Positions 42,899 through 52,062 of a stretch of DNA of 64,000 nt are shown here, one piece after another; position 1 is the stretch's first letter; each line of letters starts with the position of its first letter. The translations under genes were made by a program, and so were the position numbers. The stretch is taken from the NCBI RefSeq assembly GCF_029589495.1, contig NZ_JAAIVF010000001.1:310001-374000 (forward strand), in the 5' to 3' direction. The notes under the pieces are model-generated. The model worked only from the letters and a program-made list of their open reading frames with translations, did not search any database and was not told the DNA's origin. Origin of the DNA: Speluncibacter jeojiensis. Its GTDB lineage: Bacteria; Actinomycetota; Actinomycetes; Mycobacteriales; Mycobacteriaceae.

Positions 42899-43369
42899 GT
42901 GCCGATCTATGCCGCCTACGGGTCCAACATGCACCCGGAGCAGATGCTGCAGCGCGCGCCGCACTCCCCGATGTCCGGGACCGGCTGGATCCACGGGTGG
43001 CGCCTGACGTTCAGTGGCGGCGACATCGGCTGGGAGGGCGCCCTGGCGACCGTCGTCGAGGAGCCGGCCGCGAAGGTGTTCGTCGTGCTCTACGACGTGC
43101 CCGACGAGGACCAGGACAGCCTGGACCGCTGGGAGGGCTCGGAGCTCGGACTGCACCGCAAGATCCGGGTGCGGGTGGACACCGTCGACGACGGCCCGGT
43201 GCTCGCCTGGCTGTACGTGCTCGACGCCTATGAGGGCGGCCTGCCGTCGGCCCGCTACCTCGGCGTGATGGCCGAGGCCGCCGAGATCGCCGGCGCTCCC
43301 GCTGACTACGTGCGCGACCTGCGCACCCGCGAGAGCCGCAACGTCGGCCCCGGCAACGGCGTCGGCTGA
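42899..43369 (+). CDS. Gamma-glutamylcyclotransferase-like protein
   Basis: A 156-residue protein of the AIG2/GGCT fold. The N-terminal IYAAYGSNMHPEQM contains the YGSN motif that forms the substrate pocket; the catalytic acid is probably the Glu of DRWEGSELG, near residue 80. In actinobacteria the natural substrate is not established. GTG 42899 starts six bases after TAATCT (42887-42892) and has no Shine-Dalgarno, suggesting a leaderless transcript. It matches Rv3304 by context (between lpdA and amiA1). Confidence 0.85.
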   Translation: MPIYAAYGSNMHPEQMLQRAPHSPMSGTGWIHGWRLTFSGGDIGWEGALATVVEEPAAKVFVVLYDVPDEDQDSLDRWEGSELGLHRKIRVRVDTVDDGPVLAWLYVLDAYEGGLPSARYLGVMAEAAEIAGAPADYVRDLRTRESRNVGPGNGVG

Positions 43370-43394
43370 GCCTGCCGCACCTTTCGACGCGTCG

Positions 43395-44576
43395 TCACCG
43401 CCGCACGGACAGCGCCGCCAGGTTCACCATCACCCGCACCCCGACCGCGAGCGCACGCTCGTCCAGGTCGAACGTCGGCTGGTGGATGTCCAGCTGCGGA
43501 CCGCTGCCCGACCACACGCCGAGCCGCGCCATCGCGCCGGGCACGTGCTCGAGGTACCACGAGAAGTCCTCGCCGCCACCGGACTGCGGGGTGTCGGCCA
43601 GGGCGTCCGGGCCGAGCTGTTCGATCGCGTGCCGGAACATCGTCGTCGAGCACTGGTCGTTGATGACCGGCGGCACGCCGCGGCGGTAGTTCAGGTCGAA
43701 GGTCACGCCGGTCGGCGCCAGCAGGGCCGTCACGATCTCGCGGACCAGCGGCTCGAGCAGGTCCCAGGTGCGGTGGTCGGCGGTGCGCACGGTGCCGCGC
43801 AGCACCCCGACCTGCGGAATCGCGTTCGGCGCCTGCCCGGCGTTGACCGCACCCCAGACCATCACGGTGCCGGTGCGCGGGTCGATACGCCGGCTGAGCA
43901 GGCCCGGCAGCCCGGTGATGACGATCCCCAGCGCATGGACGAGGTCCTGGGTCAGGTGCGGGCGCGAGGTGTGCCCGCCCTCGGAATGAAGCACCAGCTC
44001 GACGGTGTCCGCCGCCGAGGTGATCGCCCCCTCACGCACGCCCACCCGGCCTGCCTCCAGGCGCGGATCGCAATGCAGCGCAAAGATTCTCGACACTCCC
44101 TCGAGTGCACCGGCCGCGATCACGTCCAGCGCTCCCCCGGGCATGACCTCCTCCGCCGGCTGGAAGATCAGCCGCGCCGCCAACGGCCTCCCGGCACCGA
44201 CCGCCTCCTGCAGCGCCAGCGCGGTGCCGAGCAGGACCGCCGTGTGCGCGTCGTGACCGCACGCGTGCGCCAGTCCCTGCACGGTCGACGCGAACGGCAG
44301 CCCCGTCTGCTCCGGCAGCGGCAACGCGTCCATGTCGGCGCGCAGCCCGATCCGCTTCCCGTCCGGCCCGGGCGACCCGATGTCGCACACCAGCCCCGTG
44401 CCGCCGGGCAGCACCCGTGGCGACAGCCCGGCCGCGGTCAGATGCGAGACGACGTACTCCGTCGTCTCGTACTCGTCCCGGGCCAGCTCGGGATGTGCGT
44501 GGATGTGCCTGCGCCACACCGTGATCTGATCACCGTGTTTGGCCATCCAGCCGTCGAGCCACTCGTTCACCCGCAT
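43395..44576 (-). CDS. amiA1: M20-family amidohydrolase
   Basis: A 393-residue zinc amidohydrolase of the M20D (hippurate hydrolase/IAA-amino-acid hydrolase) type. Metal-ligand motifs: LRADMDALPLPEQ, ACGHDAHTA, QPAEEVMPGG with the catalytic Glu pair; dimerisation domain in the middle. Probable substrates are N-acyl or aminobenzoyl-type amides. ATG 44576 follows GAGGGGAG. Its start overlaps the amiB1 stop by 10 bp on the same strand, so the pair is coupled. Matches Rv3305c. Confidence 0.9.
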   Translation of the reverse strand: MRVNEWLDGWMAKHGDQITVWRRHIHAHPELARDEYETTEYVVSHLTAAGLSPRVLPGGTGLVCDIGSPGPDGKRIGLRADMDALPLPEQTGLPFASTVQGLAHACGHDAHTAVLLGTALALQEAVGAGRPLAARLIFQPAEEVMPGGALDVIAAGALEGVSRIFALHCDPRLEAGRVGVREGAITSAADTVELVLHSEGGHTSRPHLTQDLVHALGIVITGLPGLLSRRIDPRTGTVMVWGAVNAGQAPNAIPQVGVLRGTVRTADHRTWDLLEPLVREIVTALLAPTGVTFDLNYRRGVPPVINDQCSTTMFRHAIEQLGPDALADTPQSGGGEDFSWYLEHVPGAMARLGVWSGSGPQLDIHQPTFDLDERALAVGVRVMVNLAALSVRR

Positions 44577-45745
44577 ACTCCCCTCGATCGTGAGGCCACG
44601 CCGTCCAGGACCCGGGCACGCTGCGCCGGATCCGAGGCCAGTGCGGCCGCGGTGGCGGCCAGCGCGGTCGCACCGTCGAGCACCGCGGCATCGGCGGATC
44701 CGGTGATGCACGCGGCCGCGAACTCGGGCTGGTGGGTGACCGCACCGCCCGTGTCGAGCCCGATCACCGGGTGGATAGCCGGGAGCACCGTGGTCACGTT
44801 GCCCATGTCCGTGCTGCCCAACGGGTGCGCCCGCTCCATCTCGACCGGCAGCAGCACCCGCCCGAGGTCGAGGGCCGCCTCGCGGTAGGCCGTGACCAGC
44901 CAGGGGTCCGGGCGCAGCTCCGCATAGGGCGGCGACACGACGCGCACCTCGTGCGTGCACCCGGCGGCCAGCGCCCCGGCCGCGAAGCAGTCGTCCGCGC
45001 GCCGCCGCAGCCGGTCGAGCGAGTCGGCGTCCGGGGCGCGCAGGTAATAGAGCAACTCGGTGTGCGCCGGCACCACGTTCGGTGCGACACCTCCCTCGGA
45101 CACGATGCCGTGCAGCTGCTGCCCGGGCTCGAGGTGCTGGCGCAGCAGCCCCAGCGCCACCTGGGCGACCGTGACGGCGTCGCCGGCGTTGCGCCCCTGC
45201 TCGGGCGCCGCGGCAGCGTGCGCCTCCTTGCCGGTGTACGCGACCGACAGGTCCGCGAGCGCCAGCGAGGTCGCCCCGGCGATGTCGAGCGGCCCGGGGT
45301 GCACCATCATCGCGGCAGCCACGTCGTCGAACACTCCGCGCTCGAGCATGAGCACCTTGCCGCCGCCGGTCTCCTCCGCCGGGGTGCCGATCACGCGGAC
45401 CGTCACGCCCAGCGCGTCGGCATGCGCGGCCAGCGCGAGGGCCGCGCCGACCGCCGCCGCGGCGATGATGTTGTGCCCGCACGCGTGGCCGAGACCCGGC
45501 AGCGCGTCGTACTCCGCGCAGATACCTATGACCAGTTCGCCACTACCGCATTCGGCGGTGAACGCGGTGTCCAAGCCCGCCACCGGACGCCGGACCTCGA
45601 AGCCGCGGGCACCCAACAGCTCGGTCAGCTTGGCGACGCTGCGGTGCTCGGCGAACGCCAGTTCCGGTTCGGCGTGGATCGAGTGCGAGAGCGCGATCAG
45701 GTCGGCCGCAGCCGCCAGGACCGGTGCACGCACGTCGAGAGTCAC
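44567..45745 (-). CDS. amiB1: M20-family amidohydrolase
   Basis: A 392-residue paralogue of the neighbouring amidohydrolase. Motifs: HAEPELAFAEH, ICAEYDALPGLGHACGHN (metal ligands), GTPAEETGGGK (catalytic Glu) and a Met/Gly-rich dimerisation domain. Probable role in peptide, p-aminobenzoyl-glutamate or acyl-amide hydrolysis; no specific substrate is established. GTG 45745 is the start; a 7-bp hairpin overlaps it (45745-45769). Matches Rv3306c by context. Confidence 0.88.
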   Translation of the reverse strand: MTLDVRAPVLAAAADLIALSHSIHAEPELAFAEHRSVAKLTELLGARGFEVRRPVAGLDTAFTAECGSGELVIGICAEYDALPGLGHACGHNIIAAAAVGAALALAAHADALGVTVRVIGTPAEETGGGKVLMLERGVFDDVAAAMMVHPGPLDIAGATSLALADLSVAYTGKEAHAAAAPEQGRNAGDAVTVAQVALGLLRQHLEPGQQLHGIVSEGGVAPNVVPAHTELLYYLRAPDADSLDRLRRRADDCFAAGALAAGCTHEVRVVSPPYAELRPDPWLVTAYREAALDLGRVLLPVEMERAHPLGSTDMGNVTTVLPAIHPVIGLDTGGAVTHQPEFAAACITGSADAAVLDGATALAATAAALASDPAQRARVLDGVASRSRGVCG

Positions 45746-45769
45746 CCGCCCAGTCTCTCACCGGGCGGG
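45745..45769 (-). promoter_or_regulatory. Hairpin over the amiB1 start
   Basis: CCCGCCC (45745-45751) and GGGCGGG (45763-45769) form a 7-bp stem with an 11-base loop. In the mRNA one arm (GGGCGGG) runs into the GTG start, so the Shine-Dalgarno-like GGGCGG is buried. It also lies about 50 bp beyond the enoyl-CoA hydratase stop and could act as its terminator. Confidence 0.4.
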
Positions 45770-45820
45770 CCGGGCCGTGTGCACACCGGCGCCCGGCGAT
45801 CCGGCCGGATGCGGTCCGGC

Positions 45821-46507
45821 TCAGACCAGCTTGGGCGTCTTGACCGACAGCGCCTCGAGCAGCGCGGCGTGGATGCCGCGCTTGATCCCCGCCAGGTTCG
45901 GTCCGTGCAATGCGGCGGTCGCAGCGGCCCGGGCGACCGCGGCGCCGAGCAGCTCGGACTCGTCGGCGACCTGATTGACGATGCCCGCGGCCAACGCGTC
46001 GGCGCCGCCGTAACGCCGGCTGGTCGTCATCGCCTCCACCGCGGTGGCGCGCGGGAGCTGGGTCGTCATCAACGCGTTCATGCCCACCGTGAACGGCATG
46101 TTCAGCTGGGCCTCGGGCAGGTTGTAGAAGCCGCGGTCGCCGCGCATGACCCGCAGATCGTGCGCGGTCGCCAGCATGGCGCCGGCGCCGAACGCGTGCC
46201 CCTGCACGGCCGCGACCGTGGTCATCGGGAAGGCCAGCAGCCGCGCGTACACGGTGTGCACGCGGTCCAGGTACTCGCCGAAGGAGTCCATGTTCGCGAA
46301 CAGCCACTCTGTGTCCAGGCCGTTCGTGTAGAACTTGCCGGTCGCCGTGGTGACCAGGGCCGCGGGACCCTCGTGCGCCTCGACCTCGTCGAGCGCGGCG
46401 TGCACGGCCGTGATCCAGTCCGGATGGAACCGATTCTCGTTGTCGACCTCGTCCCGGTTGCCCAGGTACAGGATGAAGACGTCGCCCTCGCGCTCTAGGT
46501 ATGGCAT
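45821..46507 (-). CDS. Enoyl-CoA hydratase/isomerase-family protein
   Basis: A 228-residue crotonase-fold protein. The oxyanion-hole stretch [12 protein letters not shown] (about 60-71) and [18 protein letters not shown] (about 105-122) are the two family signatures. The usual catalytic Glu pair was not pinpointed, so hydratase, isomerase or another crotonase activity is possible. ATG 46507 was chosen because TATTCT lies six bases upstream (minus strand), giving a leaderless start and placing the fold's [13 protein letters not shown] strand first. The frame continues to 46546 but this extension has no support. It is divergent from deoD across 37 bp. Confidence 0.82.
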   Translation of the reverse strand: MPYLEREGDVFILYLGNRDEVDNENRFHPDWITAVHAALDEVEAHEGPAALVTTATGKFYTNGLDTEWLFANMDSFGEYLDRVHTVYARLLAFPMTTVAAVQGHAFGAGAMLATAHDLRVMRGDRGFYNLPEAQLNMPFTVGMNALMTTQLPRATAVEAMTTSRRYGGADALAAGIVNQVADESELLGAAVARAAATAALHGPNLAGIKRGIHAALLEALSVKTPKLV

Positions 46508-46544
46508 GCGGCGAGAATATCGTCGAGAGGCGACAATCGACGCC
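46508..46544. promoter_or_regulatory. 37-bp back-to-back leaderless promoters (ECH and deoD)
   Basis: The gap between the enoyl-CoA hydratase and deoD start codons is only 37 bp. TATTCT (46514-46519, minus strand) is six bases from one start and GACAAT (46532-46537) seven bases from the other. The -35 regions of each would fall within or beyond the other gene, so the promoters overlap. Confidence 0.5.
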
Positions 46545-47378
46545 ATGGCCTCCAGTGATCCGCGTCAAGTCGACCCGACACCCGTCACCGACCCGCAGCT
46601 CTGCGCCGGACGCGCCGCCGAGTTCCTGGTCCGCCACACCGGCATCCCCGAACATCACGTCGCGATCGTGCTCGGCTCCGGTTGGCAGGCCGCCGCCGAC
46701 GTGCTCGGCGAACCGCTCGCCGACCTGCCGATGGCCGAGGTGCCCGGCTTCGCGCCCCCGACCGTGGCGGGCCACCGCGGACGGATCCGCTCCGTGCTGG
46801 TCGGCGAGCGCCGGGTGCTGGTGCTGCTCGGCCGCACCCACGCCTACGAGGGCCACGACCTCGGCTATGTCGTGCACCCGGTGCGCACCGCCTGCGCGGC
46901 CGGCGCCGAGACGGTGATCCTGACCAACGCCGCCGGCGGACTGCGCGAGGACCAGATGGTCGGGCGGCCGGTACTGATCAGCGACCATCTCAACCTGACG
47001 GGCCGATCGCCGCTGGTCGGCCCGCAGTTCGTCGACCTGGTCGACGCCTACTCCCCCGACCTGCGCGCCCTCGCTCGCCGGGTCGACCCGGAGCTGGCCG
47101 AGGGCGTCTACGCCGGGCTGCCCGGCCCGCACTACGAGACGCCCGCCGAGATCCGGATGCTCCGCACGCTCGGCGCCGACCTCGTCGGCATGTCGACCGT
47201 GCACGAGACGATCGCCGCGCGCGCCGCGGGCGCCCGGGTGCTCGGCCTGTCGCTGGTGACCAACCCGGCCGCAGGCATCACCGGCATGCCGATCGACCAC
47301 ACCGAGGTACTGGCGGCCGGGGCCGCCGCGGCGACCGCGCTGGGCGAACTGCTGCGTGGCGTGGTCGAGCGGTTGTGA
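46545..47378 (+). CDS. deoD: Purine-nucleoside phosphorylase
   Basis: Cleaves purine nucleosides with phosphate to free base and (deoxy)ribose-1-phosphate in salvage. The 277-residue length fits the trimeric class. Motifs: [14 protein letters not shown] (phosphate loop), [39 protein letters not shown] and [11 protein letters not shown] 46545 appears leaderless. Its stop overlaps pmmB by 4 bp (GTGA), so the ribose-1-phosphate released can be used by the next enzyme if that is a phosphopentomutase. Matches Rv3307. Confidence 0.92.
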   Translation: MASSDPRQVDPTPVTDPQLCAGRAAEFLVRHTGIPEHHVAIVLGSGWQAAADVLGEPLADLPMAEVPGFAPPTVAGHRGRIRSVLVGERRVLVLLGRTHAYEGHDLGYVVHPVRTACAAGAETVILTNAAGGLREDQMVGRPVLISDHLNLTGRSPLVGPQFVDLVDAYSPDLRALARRVDPELAEGVYAGLPGPHYETPAEIRMLRTLGADLVGMSTVHETIAARAAGARVLGLSLVTNPAAGITGMPIDHTEVLAAGAAAATALGELLRGVVERL

Positions 47379-49006
47379 GCGCCCCGGAGACCGGAACCGA
47401 CGACCTCGCCGATCGTGTCGCCGCCTGGATCGCGGCCGATCCGGACCCGGCGTCGCGGGACGAGCTGCGCGGGCTGACCGACGACGAACTGGCCCAGCGC
47501 TTCTCGTCGCCGCTGACGTTCGGGACCGCCGGACTGCGGGGGCCGTTGCAGGCGGGCCCGTCGGGGATGAACGAGGCGGTCGTGCTGCGGACCACCGCCG
47601 GGCTGGCCCGCCGACTGACCGACCGCTGCCTGGGCGGCGGGACGGTGGTGGTCGGCAGGGACGCCCGCCACGGCTCCGAGTCGTTCGCCCACGCCGCCGC
47701 CGAGGTCCTCGCCGCCGCGGGGTTCCGGGTGGCGCTGCTGCCCCGGCCGCTGCCCACCCCGGTGGTCGCGTTCGCGGTGCGGCACCTCGGCGCGGTCGCG
47801 GGCGTGCAGGTCACCGCCTCGCACAACCCGCCGCGCGACAACGGCTACAAGGTGTACGTGGACGGTGGCGCGCAACTGATCTCGCCCGCCGACCGCGAGA
47901 TCGAGGCCGCCATCGCGCAGGCCGGCCCGGCGAACGCGATCCCGCGAACGCCGGTGGACCCGGCCGGCGAGGATCTGGTCGAGCGCTACCTGGACCGGGT
48001 GGCCGCGCTGCCGCACGGGACGGACCGCGGCATCCGGATCGCGCTGACCGCGCTGCACGGCGTCGGGGGCGCCACGGCGGTCGCCGCGCTGCGGCGCGCC
48101 GGCTTCAGCGACATCCACACGGTAGCAGGTCAATTCGATCCCGACCCGGACTTCCCGACGGTGGCCTTCCCGAACCCGGAGGAACCCGGGGCGACCGACG
48201 CGCTGCTGGCACTGGCCGAGCGGGTGGGTGCCGATGTCGCGATCGCCCTCGATCCCGACGCGGACCGCTGCGCGGTGGGCATCCCAGAACCGCACGGATG
48301 GCGGATGCTCACCGGCGACGAGACGGGCGCATTGCTCGGCGACCATGTGCTCGCCGTCGCGCCTGCGGGCTCGCTGGTGGCGACGACGGTGGTGTCCTCG
48401 CGGCTGCTGGAGGCGCTCGCGGCCGCCCGCGGCGCGCGATATGTGCAGACGCTCACCGGGTTCAAGCACCTGGTGCGGGCCGGCAACGGGCTGGTGTACG
48501 CGTATGAGGAGGCGCTCGGGCACTGCGTGGATCCGGACGCGGTGCGCGACAAGGACGGGATCTCCGCGGCAGTGCTCGTCTGCGACCTCGCCGCCGGGCT
48601 CATGGCGCGGGATCGCAGCCTCGCGGACCTGCTCGACGACCACGCCGTCGAGTTCGGTGTGCATGCGACGGGCCAGGTCTCGCGACGCTTCGACAGGATC
48701 GAGGAGCGCGCCGCGGTGATGGATGCGGTACGCCGCCGTCCGCCGTCGACGCTGGCCGGGATGGCGGTGGAGTCCGAGGACCTGGCGGTCCGGCGCGACC
48801 GCCTGCGCACCGATGCGGTGGTGCTCGGCGGCGCCCGCGCGGGCGAATCGGTGCGGATGGTGCTGCGCCCGTCCGGGACCGAGCCGAAGCTCAAGGCATA
48901 CATGGAGGCGGTGGTGCCGGTCGCGGACCGCGCCGCGCTCGCAGGCGCGCGAGCACGTGCCGAGAGGCTGTTGGCTGAACTGCGCACCGCGGTGCCGTGG
49001 GAGTGA
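47375..49006 (+). CDS. pmmB: Phosphohexomutase-family enzyme (phosphomannomutase or phosphopentomutase)
   Basis: A 543-residue alpha-D-phosphohexomutase. [15 protein letters not shown] contains the phosphoserine, [12 protein letters not shown] the metal loop, [12 protein letters not shown] follows and [10 protein letters not shown] is the phosphate-binding loop at the C-terminus. The nearest annotated homologue is PmmB (Rv3308), named phosphomannomutase; the operon with deoD and the presence of deoA, upp, add and cdd suggest phosphopentomutase activity (deoxy/ribose-1-phosphate to 5-phosphate). GTG 47375 overlaps the deoD stop by 4 bp. Confidence 0.88.
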   Translation: MSAPETGTDDLADRVAAWIAADPDPASRDELRGLTDDELAQRFSSPLTFGTAGLRGPLQAGPSGMNEAVVLRTTAGLARRLTDRCLGGGTVVVGRDARHGSESFAHAAAEVLAAAGFRVALLPRPLPTPVVAFAVRHLGAVAGVQVTASHNPPRDNGYKVYVDGGAQLISPADREIEAAIAQAGPANAIPRTPVDPAGEDLVERYLDRVAALPHGTDRGIRIALTALHGVGGATAVAALRRAGFSDIHTVAGQFDPDPDFPTVAFPNPEEPGATDALLALAERVGADVAIALDPDADRCAVGIPEPHGWRMLTGDETGALLGDHVLAVAPAGSLVATTVVSSRLLEALAAARGARYVQTLTGFKHLVRAGNGLVYAYEEALGHCVDPDAVRDKDGISAAVLVCDLAAGLMARDRSLADLLDDHAVEFGVHATGQVSRRFDRIEERAAVMDAVRRRPPSTLAGMAVESEDLAVRRDRLRTDAVVLGGARAGESVRMVLRPSGTEPKLKAYMEAVVPVADRAALAGARARAERLLAELRTAVPWE

Positions 49007-49012
49007 GCATGC

Positions 49013-49819
49013 TCACCAGGTGACCCCGACCTCGGCGAGCCGGCGGCGCAACCGCTCCACATGGCTTCCGCGCCAATAGATCCGGCAACAGTCCCCGCAG
49101 CGACTGAACGTCCGCTGTTCGCGGGCGACCTGCTCCGGCACCGACCCGCGGGCGTCCTGCCGGGTGGTCGGTGTGATGAGCCCGTTGCAGCGCGCGCACC
49201 TGGTCAGCGGCGCAAACGTGCCCCACAGCTCGAACCGGTCGACGACCTCGCGGAGTTGCCGGCGCGGATCCGTCTCGTGCAGGAAGGCGCCGCGGGTCAG
49301 GGCCGCGCGCTTGAGCAGTCCGACGTCGCGGGTGAGCAGGATGCGCCCGGATTCGGTCGCGATGTCCAGCAGTTCGTCGTCGTCTGCGTCGTTGCGGTAC
49401 CGGCTGTCGAAGCCCAGCAGGCGCAGGTAGGCGGCGAGCCGGCCCAGATGCACGTCCAGCAGGAACCGCGGCGACCTCAGCGGGTGCGGTCGCAACCGCG
49501 TGACACCGTGCAGGTCGAAACGCTCGAACACCGGGTACACCGCGACGCGTTCACCGCCGCACAGCCGCCTGTCGAAGTCCACCGACTGCCCGTCGACCAG
49601 GATCAGGTCGACCTCGGTGTGCGGGACCCCGAGTGACTCGACGCGGTCCTTGACCGTCGGCGTGCCGTCGAAGTCGTGCGTGAAGGTGCGTTTGCGCAGC
49701 GCCGGGCGCAGGAAGTCGTTCAGTTCCTCGTAGAAGCGGAACTCACAGCGAGCGCGGCCCCCGGCATCGGGGACCTTGTCGACGGGGATCTTGTCGTCGT
49801 GAGGTGCGTTTCCGGCCAT
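49013..49819 (-). CDS. Mut7-C RNase-domain protein with ubiquitin-like N-domain
   Basis: A 268-residue two-domain protein. The N-terminal ~95 residues form a ubiquitin-like domain (CEFRFYEELNDFL to GGERVAVYP); the C-terminal Mut7-C domain (PIN-like nuclease fold) has FLLDVHLGRLAAYLRLLG with an Asp near its start, GRILLTRD and a C-terminal Zn ribbon, CARCNG and CGDCCRIYW. The combination is widespread in bacteria; RNA cleavage is inferred from the fold. ATG 49819 is preceded by a moderate GGAACG. Converges on pmmB. Confidence 0.82.
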   Translation of the reverse strand: MAGNAPHDDKIPVDKVPDAGGRARCEFRFYEELNDFLRPALRKRTFTHDFDGTPTVKDRVESLGVPHTEVDLILVDGQSVDFDRRLCGGERVAVYPVFERFDLHGVTRLRPHPLRSPRFLLDVHLGRLAAYLRLLGFDSRYRNDADDDELLDIATESGRILLTRDVGLLKRAALTRGAFLHETDPRRQLREVVDRFELWGTFAPLTRCARCNGLITPTTRQDARGSVPEQVAREQRTFSRCGDCCRIYWRGSHVERLRRRLAEVGVTW

Positions 49820-49900
49820 GGCTCGGCGTTCCGGCGTCGTACAGCTCCGGGTCTCACGCTACGCCCGCATCGGATAGCGGGTGCGGCCCGAAAACGGCGA

Positions 49901-49940
49901 ACGGACCCATCCCCGCGCGTTCACGCGGAGATGGGCCCGT
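49901..49940 (-). terminator. Terminator after mihF
   Basis: On the minus strand, 17-base arms (49924-49940 and 49901-49917) pair fully with two G-U pairs around a 6-base loop, then TTTT follows at 49891-49894. It starts 13 bp after the mihF stop. A good intrinsic terminator. Confidence 0.75.
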
Positions 49941-49952
49941 CGATTGCCTGAC

Positions 49953-50264
49953 TCAGGCGGTGCGGGCGAGCAGCGCCTCGCGCTGATTCGCCCCGAGCCC
50001 GCCGATGCGGCGGGTGTCGGCGACACCGAGCTCGTCGAGCAGCTTCTTCGCTCCGACCGCGCCGACGCCGGGCAGCGCCTTGACGACCGCGGAGACCTTG
50101 GTCTTCTTGATGATCTCGTCCGTCTCCGCCTTCTTGAGCAGATCGGCGATGCTCAGATCGCCGGACTTGACCGAAGCCAGCAGTTCCGCCCGGGCGCGAC
50201 GCGCCTCGCCGGCCTTTGCCAAGGCCTCGGCACGTTGCTCAGGGGTCAACTGTGGAAGCGCCAT
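49953..50264 (-). CDS. mihF: Actinobacterial integration host factor (mIHF-type)
   Basis: A 103-residue DNA-binding protein. MALPQLTPEQRAEALAKAGE at the start and ALPGVGAVGAKKLLDELGV (helix-hairpin-helix-like) plus RRIGGLGANQREALL are the family signatures; mIHF bends DNA and aids nucleoid organisation and phage integration. ATG 50264 follows GGGGAGGA. In M. tuberculosis mihF is next to gmk; this copy lies between the Mut7-C and DUF72 genes and is rather diverged in its middle, so it could be a second copy. A strong terminator follows. Confidence 0.85.
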   Translation of the reverse strand: MALPQLTPEQRAEALAKAGEARRARAELLASVKSGDLSIADLLKKAETDEIIKKTKVSAVVKALPGVGAVGAKKLLDELGVADTRRIGGLGANQREALLARTA

Positions 50265-50404
50265 GCGTGGAATCCTCCCCACTCGTAAATGCACTGTCCC
50301 CGTCATCATGCAGTACGAATCCCCCGGTGGCACGCATTGAGTCCGAAATTCGCCGCCCGCGCGTGTTCGGTGGCCGGCGCGACGGGACCCCAGGTCGGCG
50401 GCGG

Positions 50405-51250
50405 TCAGCGGCGCGCGAGTCGTTCCAGCAACCCGAGGGCGTCGAACGGCGCCCGTCCCTTCACGTCGTTGTCGAAGTAGGCGAACACCTGCTGCCCGTC
50501 GTCCGCCCAGCCGGTGACGAGGTCCGCCCACCGGTCCAGCGCGGCGTCGGTGTAGCCGGAGGCATACAACTCCTTGTCCCCGTGTAACCGCAGGTAGGCG
50601 AGGTCCGCGGTGCGTTCGCGGATCAGCGGGTACCGGCCCGCGGTGTCGGCGACGACGATCGCGACCGCGTGCCGCCGGAAGATCTCCACCGCCTCGGGGA
50701 CCGCGAAACCGTGGTGACGCACCTCGACCGCGTGCCGCAGCGGCCGGTCCGCGTCGGTCTCGGTCCAGGCCCGGTCGTCGCCGATCGTGTCGTCGTGCCT
50801 GGCGGCCAGCGCCGCGGCCCGCACCGTGGTGGCAGGCAACACGCCGAGGAACGCCTCCAGACGGTCGGCGTCGAACGCGAGCGTCGGCGGCAGCTGCCAC
50901 AGGATCGGCCCCAGCTTCGGTCCGAGCGCCAGCAGCCCCGAGGCGAGGAAGTTGGCCACCGCGGTCTCGGCGTCCACGAGACGTTTCATGTGGGTGATGT
51001 ACCGGTTGGCCTTCACCGCGAAGACGAAGTCGTCCGGGGTCTCGTCGCGCCACCGCAGATAGCTCGCCGGGCGCTGCAGCGCATAGAACGAGCCGTTGAC
51101 CTCGATCGAGGTCAACCGCTCCGCCGCGTAGGCGAGCTCGCGGCGGTGGACCAGCCCCGGCGGGTAGAAGTCGCCCCGCCAGCCCGGATAGGTCCACCCG
51201 GAGATCCCGACCCGGACCTGCCCTGTGCGTGAGTTTCGGGGTCCGGCCAT
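50405..51250 (-). CDS. DUF72 protein
   Basis: A 281-residue TIM-barrel-like DUF72 protein. Family signatures GISGWTYPGWRGDFYP (near the start), EVNGSFYALQ, FVFAVKANRYITHM and FDNDVKGRAPFDA are clear. The biochemical function of the family is unknown. ATG 51250 lies 10 bp after the upp stop, so it is in one transcript with upp. It has no further related gene nearby. Confidence 0.85.
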   Translation of the reverse strand: MAGPRNSRTGQVRVGISGWTYPGWRGDFYPPGLVHRRELAYAAERLTSIEVNGSFYALQRPASYLRWRDETPDDFVFAVKANRYITHMKRLVDAETAVANFLASGLLALGPKLGPILWQLPPTLAFDADRLEAFLGVLPATTVRAAALAARHDDTIGDDRAWTETDADRPLRHAVEVRHHGFAVPEAVEIFRRHAVAIVVADTAGRYPLIRERTADLAYLRLHGDKELYASGYTDAALDRWADLVTGWADDGQQVFAYFDNDVKGRAPFDALGLLERLARR

Positions 51251-51260
51251 CGCATTGCGC

Positions 51261-51890
51261 TCACAGGTAGCGGGGACCGAACTGGCGGTCACCGGCATCG
51301 CCGAGCCCCGGCACGATGAACGCGTCGTCGTTGAGACCCGTGTCGACGACCGCGGTGACCACACGCACCGTCGGCGCCGCCCGCTCGAGCGCCGCCAGGC
51401 CCTCGGGCGCGGACACCACGCACACGGCGGTGATGTCGACCGCACCACGGGCCGCGAGCAGGTCGACCGTGTGCACCATCGAGCCGCCGGTGGCCAGCAT
51501 CGGGTCGAGCACGAACACCGAGCGGGCGCTCAGGTCCGGCGGCAGCGCCTCGAGGTACGGCACCGGCAGGTGCGAGTCCTCGTCGCGGGCGAGCCCCACG
51601 AAACCCATCTGGGCCTCGGGGATCAGCGCCTGGGCCTGTTCGACCATGCCGAGTCCCGCGCGCAGCACCGGCACCAGCAGCGGCGGGTTGCTCAGCCGCG
51701 CCCCCGTCGTCGTGGCGACCGGGGTCTGCACGTCGATCTCGGTCAGCGCGGCGTCGCGGCAGGCCTCGTAGACCAGCATCGTGGTCAGCTCACGCAGCGC
51801 CCCGCGGAACGCCGCGTTGTCGGTGCGCTGGTCACGCAGGGTGGTGAGCCGGGAGCGGCACAGCGGATGGTCGACGACGAGCACGTCCAT
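51261..51890 (-). CDS. upp: Uracil phosphoribosyltransferase
   Basis: Makes UMP from uracil and PRPP in pyrimidine salvage. The 209-residue protein has the PRPP loop [14 protein letters not shown] and the uracil-binding C-terminal region [18 protein letters not shown] with conserved Gly-Asp-Ala-Gly-Asp. ATG 51890 has no Shine-Dalgarno; TACGCT (51898-51903, minus strand) is seven bases upstream, so the mRNA is probably leaderless. Followed by the DUF72 gene. Matches Rv3309c. Confidence 0.93.
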   Translation of the reverse strand: MDVLVVDHPLCRSRLTTLRDQRTDNAAFRGALRELTTMLVYEACRDAALTEIDVQTPVATTTGARLSNPPLLVPVLRAGLGMVEQAQALIPEAQMGFVGLARDEDSHLPVPYLEALPPDLSARSVFVLDPMLATGGSMVHTVDLLAARGAVDITAVCVVSAPEGLAALERAAPTVRVVTAVVDTGLNDDAFIVPGLGDAGDRQFGPRYL

Positions 51891-51897
51891 GTCCGCA

Positions 51898-51903
51898 AGC
51901 GTA
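51898..51903 (-). promoter_or_regulatory. -10-like element of leaderless upp
   Basis: TACGCT on the minus strand, seven bases from ATG 51890, the same hexamer and spacing as before birA. No Shine-Dalgarno in between. Confidence 0.5.
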
Positions 51904-52062
51904 GGCACAACGACGCCCGTGCACGACCGATCTCGGGGGTCGCCCTCGCTCCGGTGCGGGATCGCGGAAGCCCTGGCGCGGGAACCGGTTCGCCGTCTGC
52001 CCCGTCCAACGAGGTGACCGGCCCACCGCCATCCGGGGAGGGCCATCAGGGGAGGCGCACAC

